A stretch of DNA of 64,000 bases from Pigmentiphaga aceris (GCF_008119665.1 NZ_CP043046.1:5704001-5768000); one strand, 5' to 3'. Positions 43,222 to 52,977 are shown, numbered from the stretch's first letter. A program made the numbers and translations. Notes: a model not told the origin generated them from the sequence alone.

Positions 43222-43977
43222 ATGCCAGATACCGCCGCGCAACACCCACCCGTCGCCCTCGTCACAGGCTCCACTTCCGGCATCGGCGCAGCAATTGCAC
43301 GCCGCCTGTCGCGCGAGGGCTACGCCGTGGTGCTGCATTCGCGCAGCTCGGTCGATGTCGGGCGCGCGATGGCAGCCGAGCTGGGCCTGGCCGCCTATGT
43401 GCAGGCTGATCTGGCCATCGATGCCGATCGCATCCGACTGTTGAAGGAAGCCATTGCGGTCTGGGGCCGGCTCGATGTGCTGGTCAACAACGCGGGCATC
43501 AGCGGTGTCATTCCCCACGGTGATCTGATGGCCGCAACCCCTGCCATCTGGCAGACGCTGCATGAAGTCAACGTGGTGGCACCGTTTCGCCTGATCGCCG
43601 AGGCCGAGGCAGCCTTGCGCGAGGCGTCGCGTCGCGGGCGGCCCGGCAGCGTGGTGAACATCAGTTCGCACGCCGGTGTTCGCCCCAAGGGCGCGTCCAT
43701 TCCCTATGCGGCGACCAAGGCCGCACTCAATCACATGACCAAGCTGCTGGCCTTGAGCCTGGGGCCGGATATCCGTGTGAATGCCGTGGCACCCGGCTTG
43801 GTGGACACACCGCTGACAGCAGACTGGACGGCTGCACAAACCCTGTGGCGCGAGCGTTCGCCCATGCACCGCGCAGCCAGCCCGGATGACATCGCACACG
43901 TGGTTGCCATGCTGATTTCGTCGGACTACCTGACGGGCGAAATCGTGATGTCCGACGGCGGTTTGAATTTGACCTGA
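43222..43977 (+). CDS. Short-chain dehydrogenase/reductase
   Basis: A 251-residue classical SDR. The NAD(P)-binding motif is GSTSGIGAA, the structural NNAG is at about 90, and the catalytic Ser-Tyr-Lys are in NISSHAG and IPYAATKAA. The C-terminal end SDYLTGEIVMSDGGLN is typical. The start ATG 43222 is where the family begins; the open frame upstream is an artefact. It precedes mannonate dehydratase, so it may act on a sugar acid (for example fructuronate or tagaturonate reduction), but the substrate is not proven. Confidence 0.85.
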   Translation: MPDTAAQHPPVALVTGSTSGIGAAIARRLSREGYAVVLHSRSSVDVGRAMAAELGLAAYVQADLAIDADRIRLLKEAIAVWGRLDVLVNNAGISGVIPHGDLMAATPAIWQTLHEVNVVAPFRLIAEAEAALREASRRGRPGSVVNISSHAGVRPKGASIPYAATKAALNHMTKLLALSLGPDIRVNAVAPGLVDTPLTADWTAAQTLWRERSPMHRAASPDDIAHVVAMLISSDYLTGEIVMSDGGLNLT

Positions 43978-44061
43978 AAACGGGTTTCTCCTAGGGCACG
44001 ACCGGCTGCGGACAGAAACTTGTGCACTACCATGCTTGCTCCCGCTTCCGAAGGAGTAGAC

Positions 44062-45246
44062 ATGGAGCAGACCTGGCGCTGGTTCGGCCCCGCCGACCCG
44101 ATTCCGCTGGCTCACATTCGCCAAGCCGGTGCCACCGGCATCGTCACTGCCCTGCACCACGTGCCATCTGGCGTGGCTTGGTCAGACGCTGAAGTCGCCG
44201 CGCGCAAACGCGAAATCGAAGCCGCTGGGCTGACCTGGTCGGTTGCCGAAAGCATCCCGACGCCGGAGTCGATCAAGCTGCGCAACGCCGACTGCGCCAC
44301 AGCCATCGAAGTCTGGAAGGAATCGCTGCGCGCCTGCGCCCGCGCCGGCATCAAGACCGTCTGCTACAACTTCATGCCCGTGGTCGACTGGACCCGCACC
44401 GACCTGATGTGGCAGTTGCCGTCCACCGGCCATGCGCTGCGTTTCGACATGACCGATTTTGCGGCCTATGACTTGTTCATGCTGCGCAGGCCGGGTGCGG
44501 CGCAGTCATTCACGCCGGAGATTGCCGCTGCCGCCGAAGTGCGTTTTGCGGCCATGTCGGCCGACGACCGCACGCGGCTGGAACGCACCATCATCGCCGG
44601 CCTGCCCGGTGCTGATTTTTCCTACGACCAGACTGCGCTGCGCCAGCGCATCGACGCCTACGAGAACACCGATGCTGCAGACCTGGCGGCCAACCTGACG
44701 CATTTCCTGTCCGAAGTTGCGCCGGTTGCGCAGGCGGAAGGTGTGCACCTTGGCATTCACCCGGACGACCCACCGCTGCCGCTGTTCGGCCTGCCGCGTG
44801 TGGTGTCGACCGCCAGCGACCTGCGTCGCATTCTGGCCAGCGTGCCAGTCGATGCCAGCGGCCTGACCTTCTGCGTGGGATCGCTGGGCTCGCGCGCCGA
44901 CAACCCGCTGGTCGAGATGGCGACGGAATTTGCATCACGCATCCACTTCGCGCACCTGCGCGATGTGGCACGTGAAGACGATGGCTCGTTCTACGAAGCA
45001 GACCACCTGGACGGCTCGAACGACATGGTGGGCGTCATCGACGCCCTGCTTGCAGAAGAGCGTCGCCGTGCCGCAGATGGTCACGCACAGGCGGCCATTC
45101 CCCTGCGTCCGGACCACGGTCATCTGCTGGGCGACGACGGCGACAAGCGCAGCAACCCGGGGTATTCGTACATCGGTCGCTTGAAGGGTCTGGCAGAGAT
45201 ACGCGGGGTGATGCGGGCACTGGATCGCGCCACGCATCGACCCTGA
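44062..45246 (+). CDS. uxuA: Mannonate dehydratase UxuA
   Basis: A 394-residue enzyme that dehydrates D-mannonate to 2-keto-3-deoxygluconate in hexuronate catabolism. The family opening is MEQTWRWFGPADPIPLAHIRQAGATGIVTALHHVP. Metal-site elements include HLGIHPDDPP, IHFAHLRDV and PLRPDHGHLLGDD. The start follows AAGGAGTAGAC. The upstream SDR gene probably belongs to the same pathway. No uxaC or transporter is in the window. Confidence 0.9.
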   Translation: MEQTWRWFGPADPIPLAHIRQAGATGIVTALHHVPSGVAWSDAEVAARKREIEAAGLTWSVAESIPTPESIKLRNADCATAIEVWKESLRACARAGIKTVCYNFMPVVDWTRTDLMWQLPSTGHALRFDMTDFAAYDLFMLRRPGAAQSFTPEIAAAAEVRFAAMSADDRTRLERTIIAGLPGADFSYDQTALRQRIDAYENTDAADLAANLTHFLSEVAPVAQAEGVHLGIHPDDPPLPLFGLPRVVSTASDLRRILASVPVDASGLTFCVGSLGSRADNPLVEMATEFASRIHFAHLRDVAREDDGSFYEADHLDGSNDMVGVIDALLAEERRRAADGHAQAAIPLRPDHGHLLGDDGDKRSNPGYSYIGRLKGLAEIRGVMRALDRATHRP

Positions 45247-45309
45247 CGCCACCGGCCCGACAGAAGCCTGATCCGGTGTTGGCATCGCGCATCGATGGCG
45301 ACACCGGAA

Positions 45310-45888
45310 TCAGCTATGTGGAAACACCCACAGCAGCCCTGCCGTCATCGACAGATAGCGCAGGAATTTCCCGATTGCCATGTACAGCGCGCAACGCGCT
45401 GCCGGCCAGCGCATCCAGCCACCGACGGCACACAAAGGATCACCCACCACGGGCAGCCAGGACAGCAGCAGGGTCTTGGGCCCCAGGCGCACCAGCCAAT
45501 CGTGCATGGCGCGCCGGATGCGGTGATGTTCCGGGTGCGGGTTGTGATGCGGTCGAAGCGGAACATGGGGTTCCGTCGCATGCGCGTCAGCCCCGTCCGC
45601 ATGCTCGGCATCATGCGAATGCCGCACCTTCTCCACCGCCTTGTGCGCGCCCAGCCCCATGTAATAGGTGATCATGCCGCCCGCCGTATTGCCCGCGGTC
45701 GCTACCAGCATGGCCGTCCAGAACATGTCAGGTGCCACCTTCACATAGCCGAACACCGCCGCCTCGGAGCCAATCGGCAACAAGGTGGCGGACAAGAGCG
45801 TCACGATGAAAATCGCGGACAAGCCCACACCGGGCAGCGCCACGGCTGCAAGCAGCCAGGCTATCGATTCGTTGAACCAGGTTTCCAT
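45310..45888 (-). CDS. YqaA/DedA-like membrane protein with a His-rich loop
   Basis: A 192-residue membrane protein. The SNARE-associated/VTT-type core is VTLLSATLLPIGSEAAVFGYV, TAGNTAGGMITYYMGLGAHKA and WLPVVGDPLCAVGGWMR. A hydrophilic loop (about 88-122) is unusually rich in His, Asp and Glu (HSHDAEHADGADAHATEPH), which may bind metal. YqaA proteins are probably lipid or envelope maintenance proteins. ATG 45888 is used. It is divergent from ilvA with about 70 bases between. Confidence 0.8.
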   Translation of the reverse strand: METWFNESIAWLLAAVALPGVGLSAIFIVTLLSATLLPIGSEAAVFGYVKVAPDMFWTAMLVATAGNTAGGMITYYMGLGAHKAVEKVRHSHDAEHADGADAHATEPHVPLRPHHNPHPEHHRIRRAMHDWLVRLGPKTLLLSWLPVVGDPLCAVGGWMRWPAARCALYMAIGKFLRYLSMTAGLLWVFPHS

Positions 45889-45959
45889 GGGGAAGCAGTG
45901 TAGCGGTAGAGAAACGAGCATTTGTGTCAAACTTCTTGTTTCCCTTGACTGGCCGTGAC

Positions 45960-47471
45960 ATGTCCACCGACTACCTGAAACGCATCCTTACCGCCAAGGT
46001 CTACGACGTTGCCGTCGAGACCCCCCTGGAACGCGCTCCGGATTTGTCGGCACGAATTAACAACACGGTGCTGCTCAAACGGGAAGACGCGCAGGAAGTC
46101 TTCAGCTTCAAGCTGCGTGGTGCCTACAACAAAATGGCGAATCTGCCGCCCAAGCTGCTGGCACGCGGCGTGATCGCAGCATCTGCCGGCAATCACGCGC
46201 AAGGTGTGGCCCTGGCTGCCCAGCGCCTGGGCTGCCGCGCCGTGATCGTCATGCCGGTGACCACGCCGAATGTGAAGATCGACGCCGTGAAAAAGCGCGG
46301 TGCCGAAGTCGTGTTGTCCGGCGACAGCTTCACCGACGCCTACCTGCACGCGCAAACCATCCAGAAAGCACAGAAACTTACCTTCGTGCATCCGTTTGAC
46401 GACCCGGACGTGATCGCCGGTCAGGGTACGGTCGGCATGGAAATCCTGCGCCAGCACCCGGGCCCCATCGACGCCATCTTCGTGGCCATCGGCGGTGGCG
46501 GGCTGATCTCGGGCGTGGCGGCCTACATCAAGCAACTGCGTCCCGAGATCAAGATCATCGGCGTGCAGACCGAGGACTCCAATGCGATGATCCGCAGCGT
46601 GCAGAAAGGACGTCGTGTGCAGTTGACGGACGTCGGCCTGTTCTCGGACGGCACGGCCGTGAAGCTTGTCGGCGCAGAAACCTTCCGCCTGACGCGCAAG
46701 TACGTGGACGACTTCGTCACCGTCGATACCGATGCCATCTGTGCCGGTATCAAGGACGTATTCCAGGACACCCGCAGCGTGCTGGAACCCGCTGGTGCCC
46801 TGGCATTGGCCGGTTTGAAGCAGTACGCCGCCGAACACAAGCTGAAAGGCAAGACGCTGATCGCGATTGCCTGCGGCGCAAACATGAACTTCGACCGCCT
46901 GCGCTTCGTGTCAGAACGCGCCGAGGTGGGTGAAGCACGCGAAGCTGTGTTCGCGGTGACCATTCCCGAAGAACGCGGCAGCTTCCGCCGCTTCTGCGAG
47001 CAGGTCGGCAACCGCAACGTCACCGAGTTCAACTACCGCATTGCCGACGCCGAGAAAGCGCACGTGTTCGTGGGTGTGCAGATCACCGCCGCCAGCGAGT
47101 CCGACAAAATCGCCGCAGGTTTCCGTCGCGCCGGATTCACAGCGTTGGACCTGACGCACGACGAGCTTGGCAAGACCCACTTGCGCCACATGGTGGGTGG
47201 CGCAACCGCGCTGGCGGAAAACGAAGTGCTGTATCGCTTCGAATTCCCTGAGCGCCCCGGTGCCTTGATGCGCTTCCTGGAATCGATGTCGCCGAACTGG
47301 AACATCAGCCTGTTCCATTATCGAAATCAGGGCGCGGATTACGGGCGCATTCTGGTTGGTATCCAGGTGCCAGCCGCTGAAAAACGCACCTTCAAGACCT
47401 TCCTGTCGGAGATCGGTTATCCGCATTGGGACGAGACGGACAACCCCGCGTATCGGCTGTTCCTGCGTTAA
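45960..47471 (+). CDS. ilvA: Threonine ammonia-lyase (biosynthetic) IlvA
   Basis: A 503-residue PLP enzyme that converts threonine to 2-oxobutanoate, the first committed step of isoleucine synthesis. The PLP Lys51 is in FSFKLRGAYNKM, the phosphate loop is GGGGLISG, and SAGNHAQGVALAA binds substrate. Two C-terminal ACT-like regulatory domains (about 325-500) mark the isoleucine-inhibited biosynthetic form. ATG 45960 is favoured over GTG 45924. It is followed by a strong terminator. Confidence 0.92.
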   Translation: MSTDYLKRILTAKVYDVAVETPLERAPDLSARINNTVLLKREDAQEVFSFKLRGAYNKMANLPPKLLARGVIAASAGNHAQGVALAAQRLGCRAVIVMPVTTPNVKIDAVKKRGAEVVLSGDSFTDAYLHAQTIQKAQKLTFVHPFDDPDVIAGQGTVGMEILRQHPGPIDAIFVAIGGGGLISGVAAYIKQLRPEIKIIGVQTEDSNAMIRSVQKGRRVQLTDVGLFSDGTAVKLVGAETFRLTRKYVDDFVTVDTDAICAGIKDVFQDTRSVLEPAGALALAGLKQYAAEHKLKGKTLIAIACGANMNFDRLRFVSERAEVGEAREAVFAVTIPEERGSFRRFCEQVGNRNVTEFNYRIADAEKAHVFVGVQITAASESDKIAAGFRRAGFTALDLTHDELGKTHLRHMVGGATALAENEVLYRFEFPERPGALMRFLESMSPNWNISLFHYRNQGADYGRILVGIQVPAAEKRTFKTFLSEIGYPHWDETDNPAYRLFLR

Positions 47472-47480
47472 ACGATGGTG

Positions 47481-47514
47481 GCAACACCCCGCGCCATTTG
47501 GCGGGGTGTTGCCG
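47481..47514. terminator. Terminator shared by convergent ilvA and the DUF411 gene
   Basis: Perfect 13-base arms GGCAACACCCCGC and GCGGGGTGTTGCC surround an eight-base loop between two convergent genes. Confidence 0.75.
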
Positions 47515-47541
47515 CTCATTGCACCCGCTCATTCCACCCGC

Positions 47542-47991
47542 TTATTCGACCGAAAACACCTTCGGCGTCGCCCGCGCGTCGCGACTCAGTTCAAACACCT
47601 TCAGCGTGCCCTTTACCTCTGGCCCCATGCCGGGGGAATTCATGGGCATGCCCGGCACGCTGATGCCGACGATTGCGGGCTTTTCCTGCAAGAGCTTGCG
47701 GATGGCCGCGACTGGCACGTGTCCTTCCACGGTGTAGCCACCAATACGCATGGTGTGGCAACTGGCCATGTGCGAAGACCCATGCTGGGACTTGATCGCC
47801 GACAGGTCGTCCTGATCGATGGCATCGACTTCAATGCCCTGCTCGCGCAAGTACGTCACATAGCTGGTGCAGCAACCGCAGGTAGACGTTTTGTACAGCA
47901 CGGCAGGCGTCGCGGCATGCGCCACCGTGCCGGCAAGCAGCAGGCCGGCGAATGCAAGGCGGACAAGGTGGCGGGTACGGATGGAAGACAT
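47542..47991 (-). CDS. DUF411 metal-binding periplasmic protein
   Basis: A 149-residue protein. A signal peptide ending near TVAHA precedes a DUF411 domain with the double-cysteine motif KTSTCGCC. HMASCHTMRIGGYTVEGHVP carries further Cys and His. DUF411 proteins occur beside copper-resistance genes and are thought to handle copper in the periplasm. The adjacent multicopper oxidase and CopA genes fit this. The start follows GAGG. Confidence 0.85.
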   Translation of the reverse strand: MSSIRTRHLVRLAFAGLLLAGTVAHAATPAVLYKTSTCGCCTSYVTYLREQGIEVDAIDQDDLSAIKSQHGSSHMASCHTMRIGGYTVEGHVPVAAIRKLLQEKPAIVGISVPGMPMNSPGMGPEVKGTLKVFELSRDARATPKVFSVE

Positions 47992-48131
47992 GGCGGACCT
48001 CGTGTTGGAAATTCGGGTTAACAACTCAGGTTGAGGCGTCAGGCTGAAAACTCAGGTTAGAAACTCAAGCCAAAAAATCAGGCAAAAAATCAGCGTGAAC
48101 ACCCCAGATCGGCAAACCGCTGACAGTCTGA

Positions 48132-49664
48132 TCAGACACGCGGGTTGACGCGCAACTGCCCCATCATGCCGGCCTCTTCGTGTTCAAGAATATGGCAGTG
48201 ATACATGCGCAGACCGACGTGATGCTGTGCGACCTTGATGCGCACCGTCTCGCCGGGTTCCACGTTCACGGTGTCTTTCCAGGCCACGAACGGCGCATGT
48301 TCCGTCACGCCATCCTGCCTGCGCGATACCAGCTGGAACTGCACGCCGTGCAGGTGGAAAGGATGATCCATATCGGCGTCGTTGCGGATATCCCAGTGCT
48401 CGACCAGGCCCACCGTGGTGTCGATATCGACCCGTGCCATGTCGAAGGTCTTGCCGTCGATCATGAAGCGCATGTTGCCGGTGCCGTGGCCCATGTCCTC
48501 ACTCAATACCACCGTGCGCACACGCTCCGCCATGCCCAGTGCCGGCACTTCGCGCAAGGCGGTCGGCAGGGCAACCGCCGTTCCCGCAGCCAATTTCACG
48601 CCGGCCAGCGTGATCCGCACGTCCTCGGCGTCGGCCGCCATCTTGCCGCGTGAATACGGGCGTGCCACCAGCTTGGTGTTCGTGGCCGTCGTGCTGGGCG
48701 ACACCACGATCTCGACGCGTTCGGCAGGAGCCAGCAGCAAGGAATTCAGCCCTGCCTGCGGGGTCTCGAACAAGCCACCGTCGGTACCCACCTGGGTAAG
48801 CGTCGTGCCTTCGAGCATCAGATCCAGATAACGCGCATTGCACGCATTCCAGATGCGCCAGCGCTCGGTCCGCGTCACGACAATGCTGGGTTCGCGCTGC
48901 CCGTTGACCAGCACAAACTGCCCTTCCCGTCCGTCCATCACGTCGTCAGCTGTGTTGGGCGGAATCGTGCCGTCCGACATCAGGCGCAGGTCGCTGATGA
49001 ACAGGTGGCGTTCCGGCAGTGCGTGCAGCGGGTCTTTGGCGGCGCGCACGATGAAGGCACCTGCGAGGCCACGGAAAGCCTGTTCCGCCGTATGACCATG
49101 CGGATGCGGGTGATACCAATAGGTGCCCGCGCTGCCCACCGGCAAGGTGAAGCGGTACAGACGCGACTCGCCCGGTGCCACGACTTCGTGCGGATTGCCG
49201 TCCTGATCGGGCGGCACCGGCAAGCCGTGCCAGTGCAGGGTGGACGGCTGCGACAACCGGTTCACGAAACGGATTTCCACCGTATCGCCCTCGTGCACAT
49301 CGATCACTGGCCCTGGCAAGCTGCCGTTGAAAGCCCAGACCTCGGTGCTTTCACCGTCTATCAGGCTCATGCGCACAGGTGCTGCCACCAGTTCGCCCTG
49401 AAACAGGCCGGCGCGCGTAGCGTGGTTGTGCAGTCGGGGGAGTTCGCGCAGCGTGGCACCGGCAGGCATGCGTGTGGAAGCAGCGAGTGAAACCGGCTGG
49501 GCAGTCGTGTGCGCAGTGGCCGGCGCGGCCTTTGCGCCATGTCCGGCATGAGGATTGGCAGCAGGTGCTGTCCAATGACCGGCGTGCAGCGACATCGCCT
49601 GCGACATAGCGGGCCAAAGGGCAGCACCCAGGGTCGCGGTAAGAAAACGGCGGCGTGTCGACAT
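48132..49664 (-). CDS. Tat-exported multicopper oxidase
   Basis: About 510 residues. The twin-arginine signal is STRRRFLTATLGAAL, so folding with copper occurs before export. Three cupredoxin domains carry the copper-binding clusters HWHG (about 144-147), HPHPHGH (about 183-189), HPFHLHG (about 431-437) and HCHILEHEEAGMM (about 486-498). It matches CueO/PcoA-type enzymes that oxidise toxic Cu(I). A His/Met-rich N-terminal segment (HAGHW ... HAGHGA) may bind copper. The ATG 49664 follows CAGGAG. It is divergent from copA and shares its promoter region. Confidence 0.88.
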   Translation of the reverse strand: MSTRRRFLTATLGAALWPAMSQAMSLHAGHWTAPAANPHAGHGAKAAPATAHTTAQPVSLAASTRMPAGATLRELPRLHNHATRAGLFQGELVAAPVRMSLIDGESTEVWAFNGSLPGPVIDVHEGDTVEIRFVNRLSQPSTLHWHGLPVPPDQDGNPHEVVAPGESRLYRFTLPVGSAGTYWYHPHPHGHTAEQAFRGLAGAFIVRAAKDPLHALPERHLFISDLRLMSDGTIPPNTADDVMDGREGQFVLVNGQREPSIVVTRTERWRIWNACNARYLDLMLEGTTLTQVGTDGGLFETPQAGLNSLLLAPAERVEIVVSPSTTATNTKLVARPYSRGKMAADAEDVRITLAGVKLAAGTAVALPTALREVPALGMAERVRTVVLSEDMGHGTGNMRFMIDGKTFDMARVDIDTTVGLVEHWDIRNDADMDHPFHLHGVQFQLVSRRQDGVTEHAPFVAWKDTVNVEPGETVRIKVAQHHVGLRMYHCHILEHEEAGMMGQLRVNPRV

Positions 49665-49856
49665 GAAGCTCCTGACGGGAAAAGATGACTGGCAGCGGCT
49701 GGTGGCCCACCTTGCGTGGCGAGACTGCCCCCTTGGACAAACAGGACCGGTGCGATAACCCGACATGGAACCACAATCGAATGACCAACGTGGTCGGGCC
49801 GGGTTACTGCTCAGACCATGCACACGCCGGATTGCTCCCTGCCGGGGACAGGCGTA

Positions 49857-49877
49857 ATATACCCCCATAGGGTATAT
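49857..49877. promoter_or_regulatory. CsoR-type copper operator before copA
   Basis: ATATACCC and GGGTATAT are perfect arms around CCATA. The pattern TACCC-N-GGGTA is the CsoR consensus. It ends 10 bases before the copA ATG, where bound repressor would block transcription. A CsoR gene lies downstream in the same cluster. Confidence 0.7.
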
Positions 49878-49887
49878 AGAGCCAACC

Positions 49888-52176
49888 ATGTCCTCCCCAG
49901 ATCAAGTGTCCTTGTCGATCACCGGCATGACCTGCGCCGCCTGCGCCGCGCGCATCGAAAAGGTGTTGCAACGCACGCCTGGTGTGACGGCAAGCGTCAA
50001 TCTCGCCACGGAAACCGCGCAGGTAAGCTGGACGCCAGGCACCGCCAGCGCGGATCAGGTGATTGCCACGGTCGAGCGCGTGGGCTATGGCGCAACCGTG
50101 CGCATCGAGCATGTCGACCCTGTACCGGCGCGTGCAGCAGCCTTGCGGGCGGAAGGACGGCAGTTACTGATCGCTGCCATTTTCACCCTGCCTTTGATGA
50201 TCGAAATGCTGGGCATGCTGGGCGGCGAACATGTGGAAATCGTGCCGCGCTGGCTGCAATGGCTGCTGGCCACGCCCGTGCAATTCTGGATCGGTGCCCG
50301 CTTCTATCGGGGTGCGTGGCATAGCCTGCGCAGCGGTGGGGCCAACATGGACGTGTTGGTAGCACTGGGCACGTCCATGGCCTATGGCTTGAGCGCGGTG
50401 GTGACGCTGCTGGGTCTACATCATCAGCACATCTACTTCGAGGCCAGCGCCGCGATCATCACCCTGGTGGTGCTGGGCAAATGGCTGGAGGCGCGCGCCA
50501 AGGGCAAGACGGCGGGTGCGATTGCATCCCTGCTGGCCTTGCAACCCAAAACCGCGCGGGTAGAGGTCGATGGCGAATTGCGTGACGTCCCTATCAGCCA
50601 ACTGAAAGTCGGTGATCGGGTGATCGTGCGTGATGGCGAAGCGGTGCCGGTCGATGGCGAGGTCATCACCGGCCACGCCACCATCGACGAAAGCATGCTC
50701 ACCGGCGAAAGCATGCCGGTGGAAAAGACCACTGGCAGCCGGGTCTACGCAGCGACCCGCAACCTGCGCGGCAGCCTGACCTGCAAGGCGCTGCGGGTAG
50801 GCGGGCAAACCCAGTTGGCCGAAATCGTGCGCCTGGTCGAAGCTGCCCAGGGCTCGAAAGCCCCGATCCAACGGTTGGCAGACCAGATATCCGGGGTGTT
50901 CGTGCCTGTGGTGCTGGCCATCAGCGTGCTGACCTTCCTGGGTAGCCTGGCATTCGGCCTGGACGCCGTCACCAGCCTGGTTCACGCTGTGGCCGTGCTG
51001 GTCATTGCCTGCCCCTGCGCACTTGGTTTGGCCACGCCCACTGCGGTGATGGTGGGCATCGGTCGCGGTGCGCAGCACGGCATTCTGTTTCGCGATGCCG
51101 CAGCACTGGAACGCGCGCAGCACACCCAGGTGCTGGTGGTGGACAAGACCGGCACCCTGACTCGTGGTCAGCCGGAAGTCGTGGATACCGTGGTGTTCAG
51201 TGACACTACGCCAGCACAGTTGCTGCAGTGGGCGGCCAGCCTGGAACAAGGATCGACGCACCCGTTGGCCAACGCTGTACTACTGGCCGCGCAACAAGCC
51301 CTGCTGAAGCCCTTGCCAGTCAGCGCGTTTGCCACGGTCGCCGGGCAAGGCGTCGAGGCAGATATCGCAGGCGTGGGACACGTGCGGGTGGGTGTGGCTG
51401 CGTGGACGATGACTCGCGCAGGCGAAGCAAATGATCTCGGCCAAGGAAAAGAGCGCGCATCAAGCCAGGGGCGACCAGATCAAGGTCAGCAGGATCAAGG
51501 CCCGCAAGGTCAAGGCCGCCAAGATCCGGTTCAGCAAGATCACCAGCAAGCCCTGGCCAGCCTGGCCGAGCGTGGCCTGAGTCTGGTGGCCGTGTCGGTC
51601 GATGGTGTGTTGCGCGGCGTGCTTGGCATCACAGATGCGCTGCGCCCCACATCGGCCGCCGCTGTGGCTGCCCTGCACGCATTGAACGTGAAGGTAGTGA
51701 TGCTGACTGGCGACCAGCCCGCTGCGGCCGCACGGATCGCGGCACAGTGCGGTATTGACGAGGTGCACGCCAGCCTGCTGCCCGCCGACAAGGCGGCTTA
51801 TGTCACCAAGCTGCGTGAAGCAGGTACGGTGGTAGCAATGGTGGGCGACGGCATCAACGACGCCCCTGCCCTGGCGGCCGCAGAGGTCAGCTTTGCGATG
51901 GGCGCAGGCAGTGACGTGGCCATCGACGCAGCCGATGTCACCTTGATGCACAGCGACCTGCTGGCCGTCGTCGATGCCATTTCGCTGTCACGCGCCACCT
52001 TGCGCAAGATTCGACAGAACCTGTTCTTCGCGTTCGTGTACAACGTACTCGGCATTCCATTGGCTGCGTTCGGTCTGCTCAACCCAGTAATCGCGGGGGC
52101 AGCCATGGCCATGAGTTCGGTGTCGGTCATCAGCAATTCTCTGTTGCTGAAAAGATGGCATCCCACCCGGGCGTAA
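49888..52176 (+). CDS. copA: Copper-exporting P1B-type ATPase CopA
   Basis: A 762-residue Cu(I) exporter. One N-terminal HMA domain has GMTCAAC (13-19). The membrane metal site CPC is near 375 (VIACPCALGLATPT). The phosphorylation motif DKTGT is near 418, and GDGINDAPALAAA near 652. The nucleotide domain contains an unusual insertion of about 40 residues rich in Gln, Gly and Asp (about 512-552, GRPDQGQQDQGPQGQGRQDP), absent from related ATPases. It is regulated by the CsoR-type operator just upstream, and pairs with the CopZ and CsoR genes downstream. Confidence 0.92.
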   Translation: MSSPDQVSLSITGMTCAACAARIEKVLQRTPGVTASVNLATETAQVSWTPGTASADQVIATVERVGYGATVRIEHVDPVPARAAALRAEGRQLLIAAIFTLPLMIEMLGMLGGEHVEIVPRWLQWLLATPVQFWIGARFYRGAWHSLRSGGANMDVLVALGTSMAYGLSAVVTLLGLHHQHIYFEASAAIITLVVLGKWLEARAKGKTAGAIASLLALQPKTARVEVDGELRDVPISQLKVGDRVIVRDGEAVPVDGEVITGHATIDESMLTGESMPVEKTTGSRVYAATRNLRGSLTCKALRVGGQTQLAEIVRLVEAAQGSKAPIQRLADQISGVFVPVVLAISVLTFLGSLAFGLDAVTSLVHAVAVLVIACPCALGLATPTAVMVGIGRGAQHGILFRDAAALERAQHTQVLVVDKTGTLTRGQPEVVDTVVFSDTTPAQLLQWAASLEQGSTHPLANAVLLAAQQALLKPLPVSAFATVAGQGVEADIAGVGHVRVGVAAWTMTRAGEANDLGQGKERASSQGRPDQGQQDQGPQGQGRQDPVQQDHQQALASLAERGLSLVAVSVDGVLRGVLGITDALRPTSAAAVAALHALNVKVVMLTGDQPAAAARIAAQCGIDEVHASLLPADKAAYVTKLREAGTVVAMVGDGINDAPALAAAEVSFAMGAGSDVAIDAADVTLMHSDLLAVVDAISLSRATLRKIRQNLFFAFVYNVLGIPLAAFGLLNPVIAGAAMAMSSVSVISNSLLLKRWHPTRA

Positions 52177-52349
52177 GCCTTGCAAAACCGCAGGCCAGTC
52201 CCGATTAAAAATGCTTGGTGACAAGTTTTCCCGAAGTTTGTCCGAGGATCGCGGCACGTATTGATCCCCGTACAGTCGAACCCTCACAATTTCGCCGAGG
52301 TGCCATTGTCGAGCACCCTGGTTCACGCAATACCCACAGGAGATTTTCC

Positions 52350-52559
52350 ATGGCACAAACCACCGTCTTCAACATCAAGGGCATTACTTGCGAAGCGTGC
52401 GTTCGCACCTTGTCTGCTGCGCTGTACAAGGTCCCTGGCGTGCAGTTCGTCCTGGTCGATCAGCCCAATGCTCGCGCCACCGTGCAGTATGACGAGCAGC
52501 AAAGCAAGGACGTTGACCTGGCCAAGACGATCGTCGACACCGGATATGAAGTCGTCTGA
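52350..52559 (+). CDS. copZ: CopZ-like copper chaperone
   Basis: A 69-residue HMA-domain protein. The copper-binding motif is GITCEAC near residues 11-17, followed by the ferredoxin-like fold. It delivers Cu(I) to CopA. The start follows AGGAGAT at an ideal distance. Its 3' end overlaps the csoR gene by 14 bases. Confidence 0.85.
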   Translation: MAQTTVFNIKGITCEACVRTLSAALYKVPGVQFVLVDQPNARATVQYDEQQSKDVDLAKTIVDTGYEVV

Positions 52560-52953
52560 TTGCTGCACGCCGTCGCCTGAGGCGACGCGCGGGGCTGCGG
52601 CGCTGTCCTCGGCCACGTCAGCGGCCGGGGCAGCGGACACCGCAGCCGATGATTCGGCACGCACCGGCCCCAGCGTCGTCCAGCCCGGCAAGCCGCGCCT
52701 GATCTCGCGGCTCAATCGCATCGAAGGTCAGGTGCGCGGCATCACCCGCATGGTGGAAGACGACCGTTATTGCGTGGACATTCTCACGCAGGTGGCCGCC
52801 ATCAAGTCGGCGCTGGATGGCGTGGCCATGCAGCTGCTGGAAAACCATACACACGGATGCGTGGCGCGTGCGCTGCGTGACGGCGATGGTGACGCGGCGA
52901 TTGCCGAGTTGATGGACGTGATGAAAAAACTGAGCGGGCGCGGGCTGGGCTGA
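52546..52953 (+). CDS. csoR: CsoR-type copper-sensing repressor
   Basis: A 135-residue protein of the CsoR/RcnR family. After an Ala/Ser-rich leader (about 1-50, with Cys-Cys near 6-7) the repressor domain reads [31 protein letters not shown]. The copper ligands fit Cys in RYCVDIL, His in ENHTHGC and Cys in the same motif (C-H-x3-C). It represses at sites such as that before copA until Cu(I) binds. Its start overlaps the copZ stop. Confidence 0.88.
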   Translation: MKSSDCCTPSPEATRGAAALSSATSAAGAADTAADDSARTGPSVVQPGKPRLISRLNRIEGQVRGITRMVEDDRYCVDILTQVAAIKSALDGVAMQLLENHTHGCVARALRDGDGDAAIAELMDVMKKLSGRGLG

Positions 52954-52977
52954 CCGGGTTGCGGTCAGTGTGCAGGG

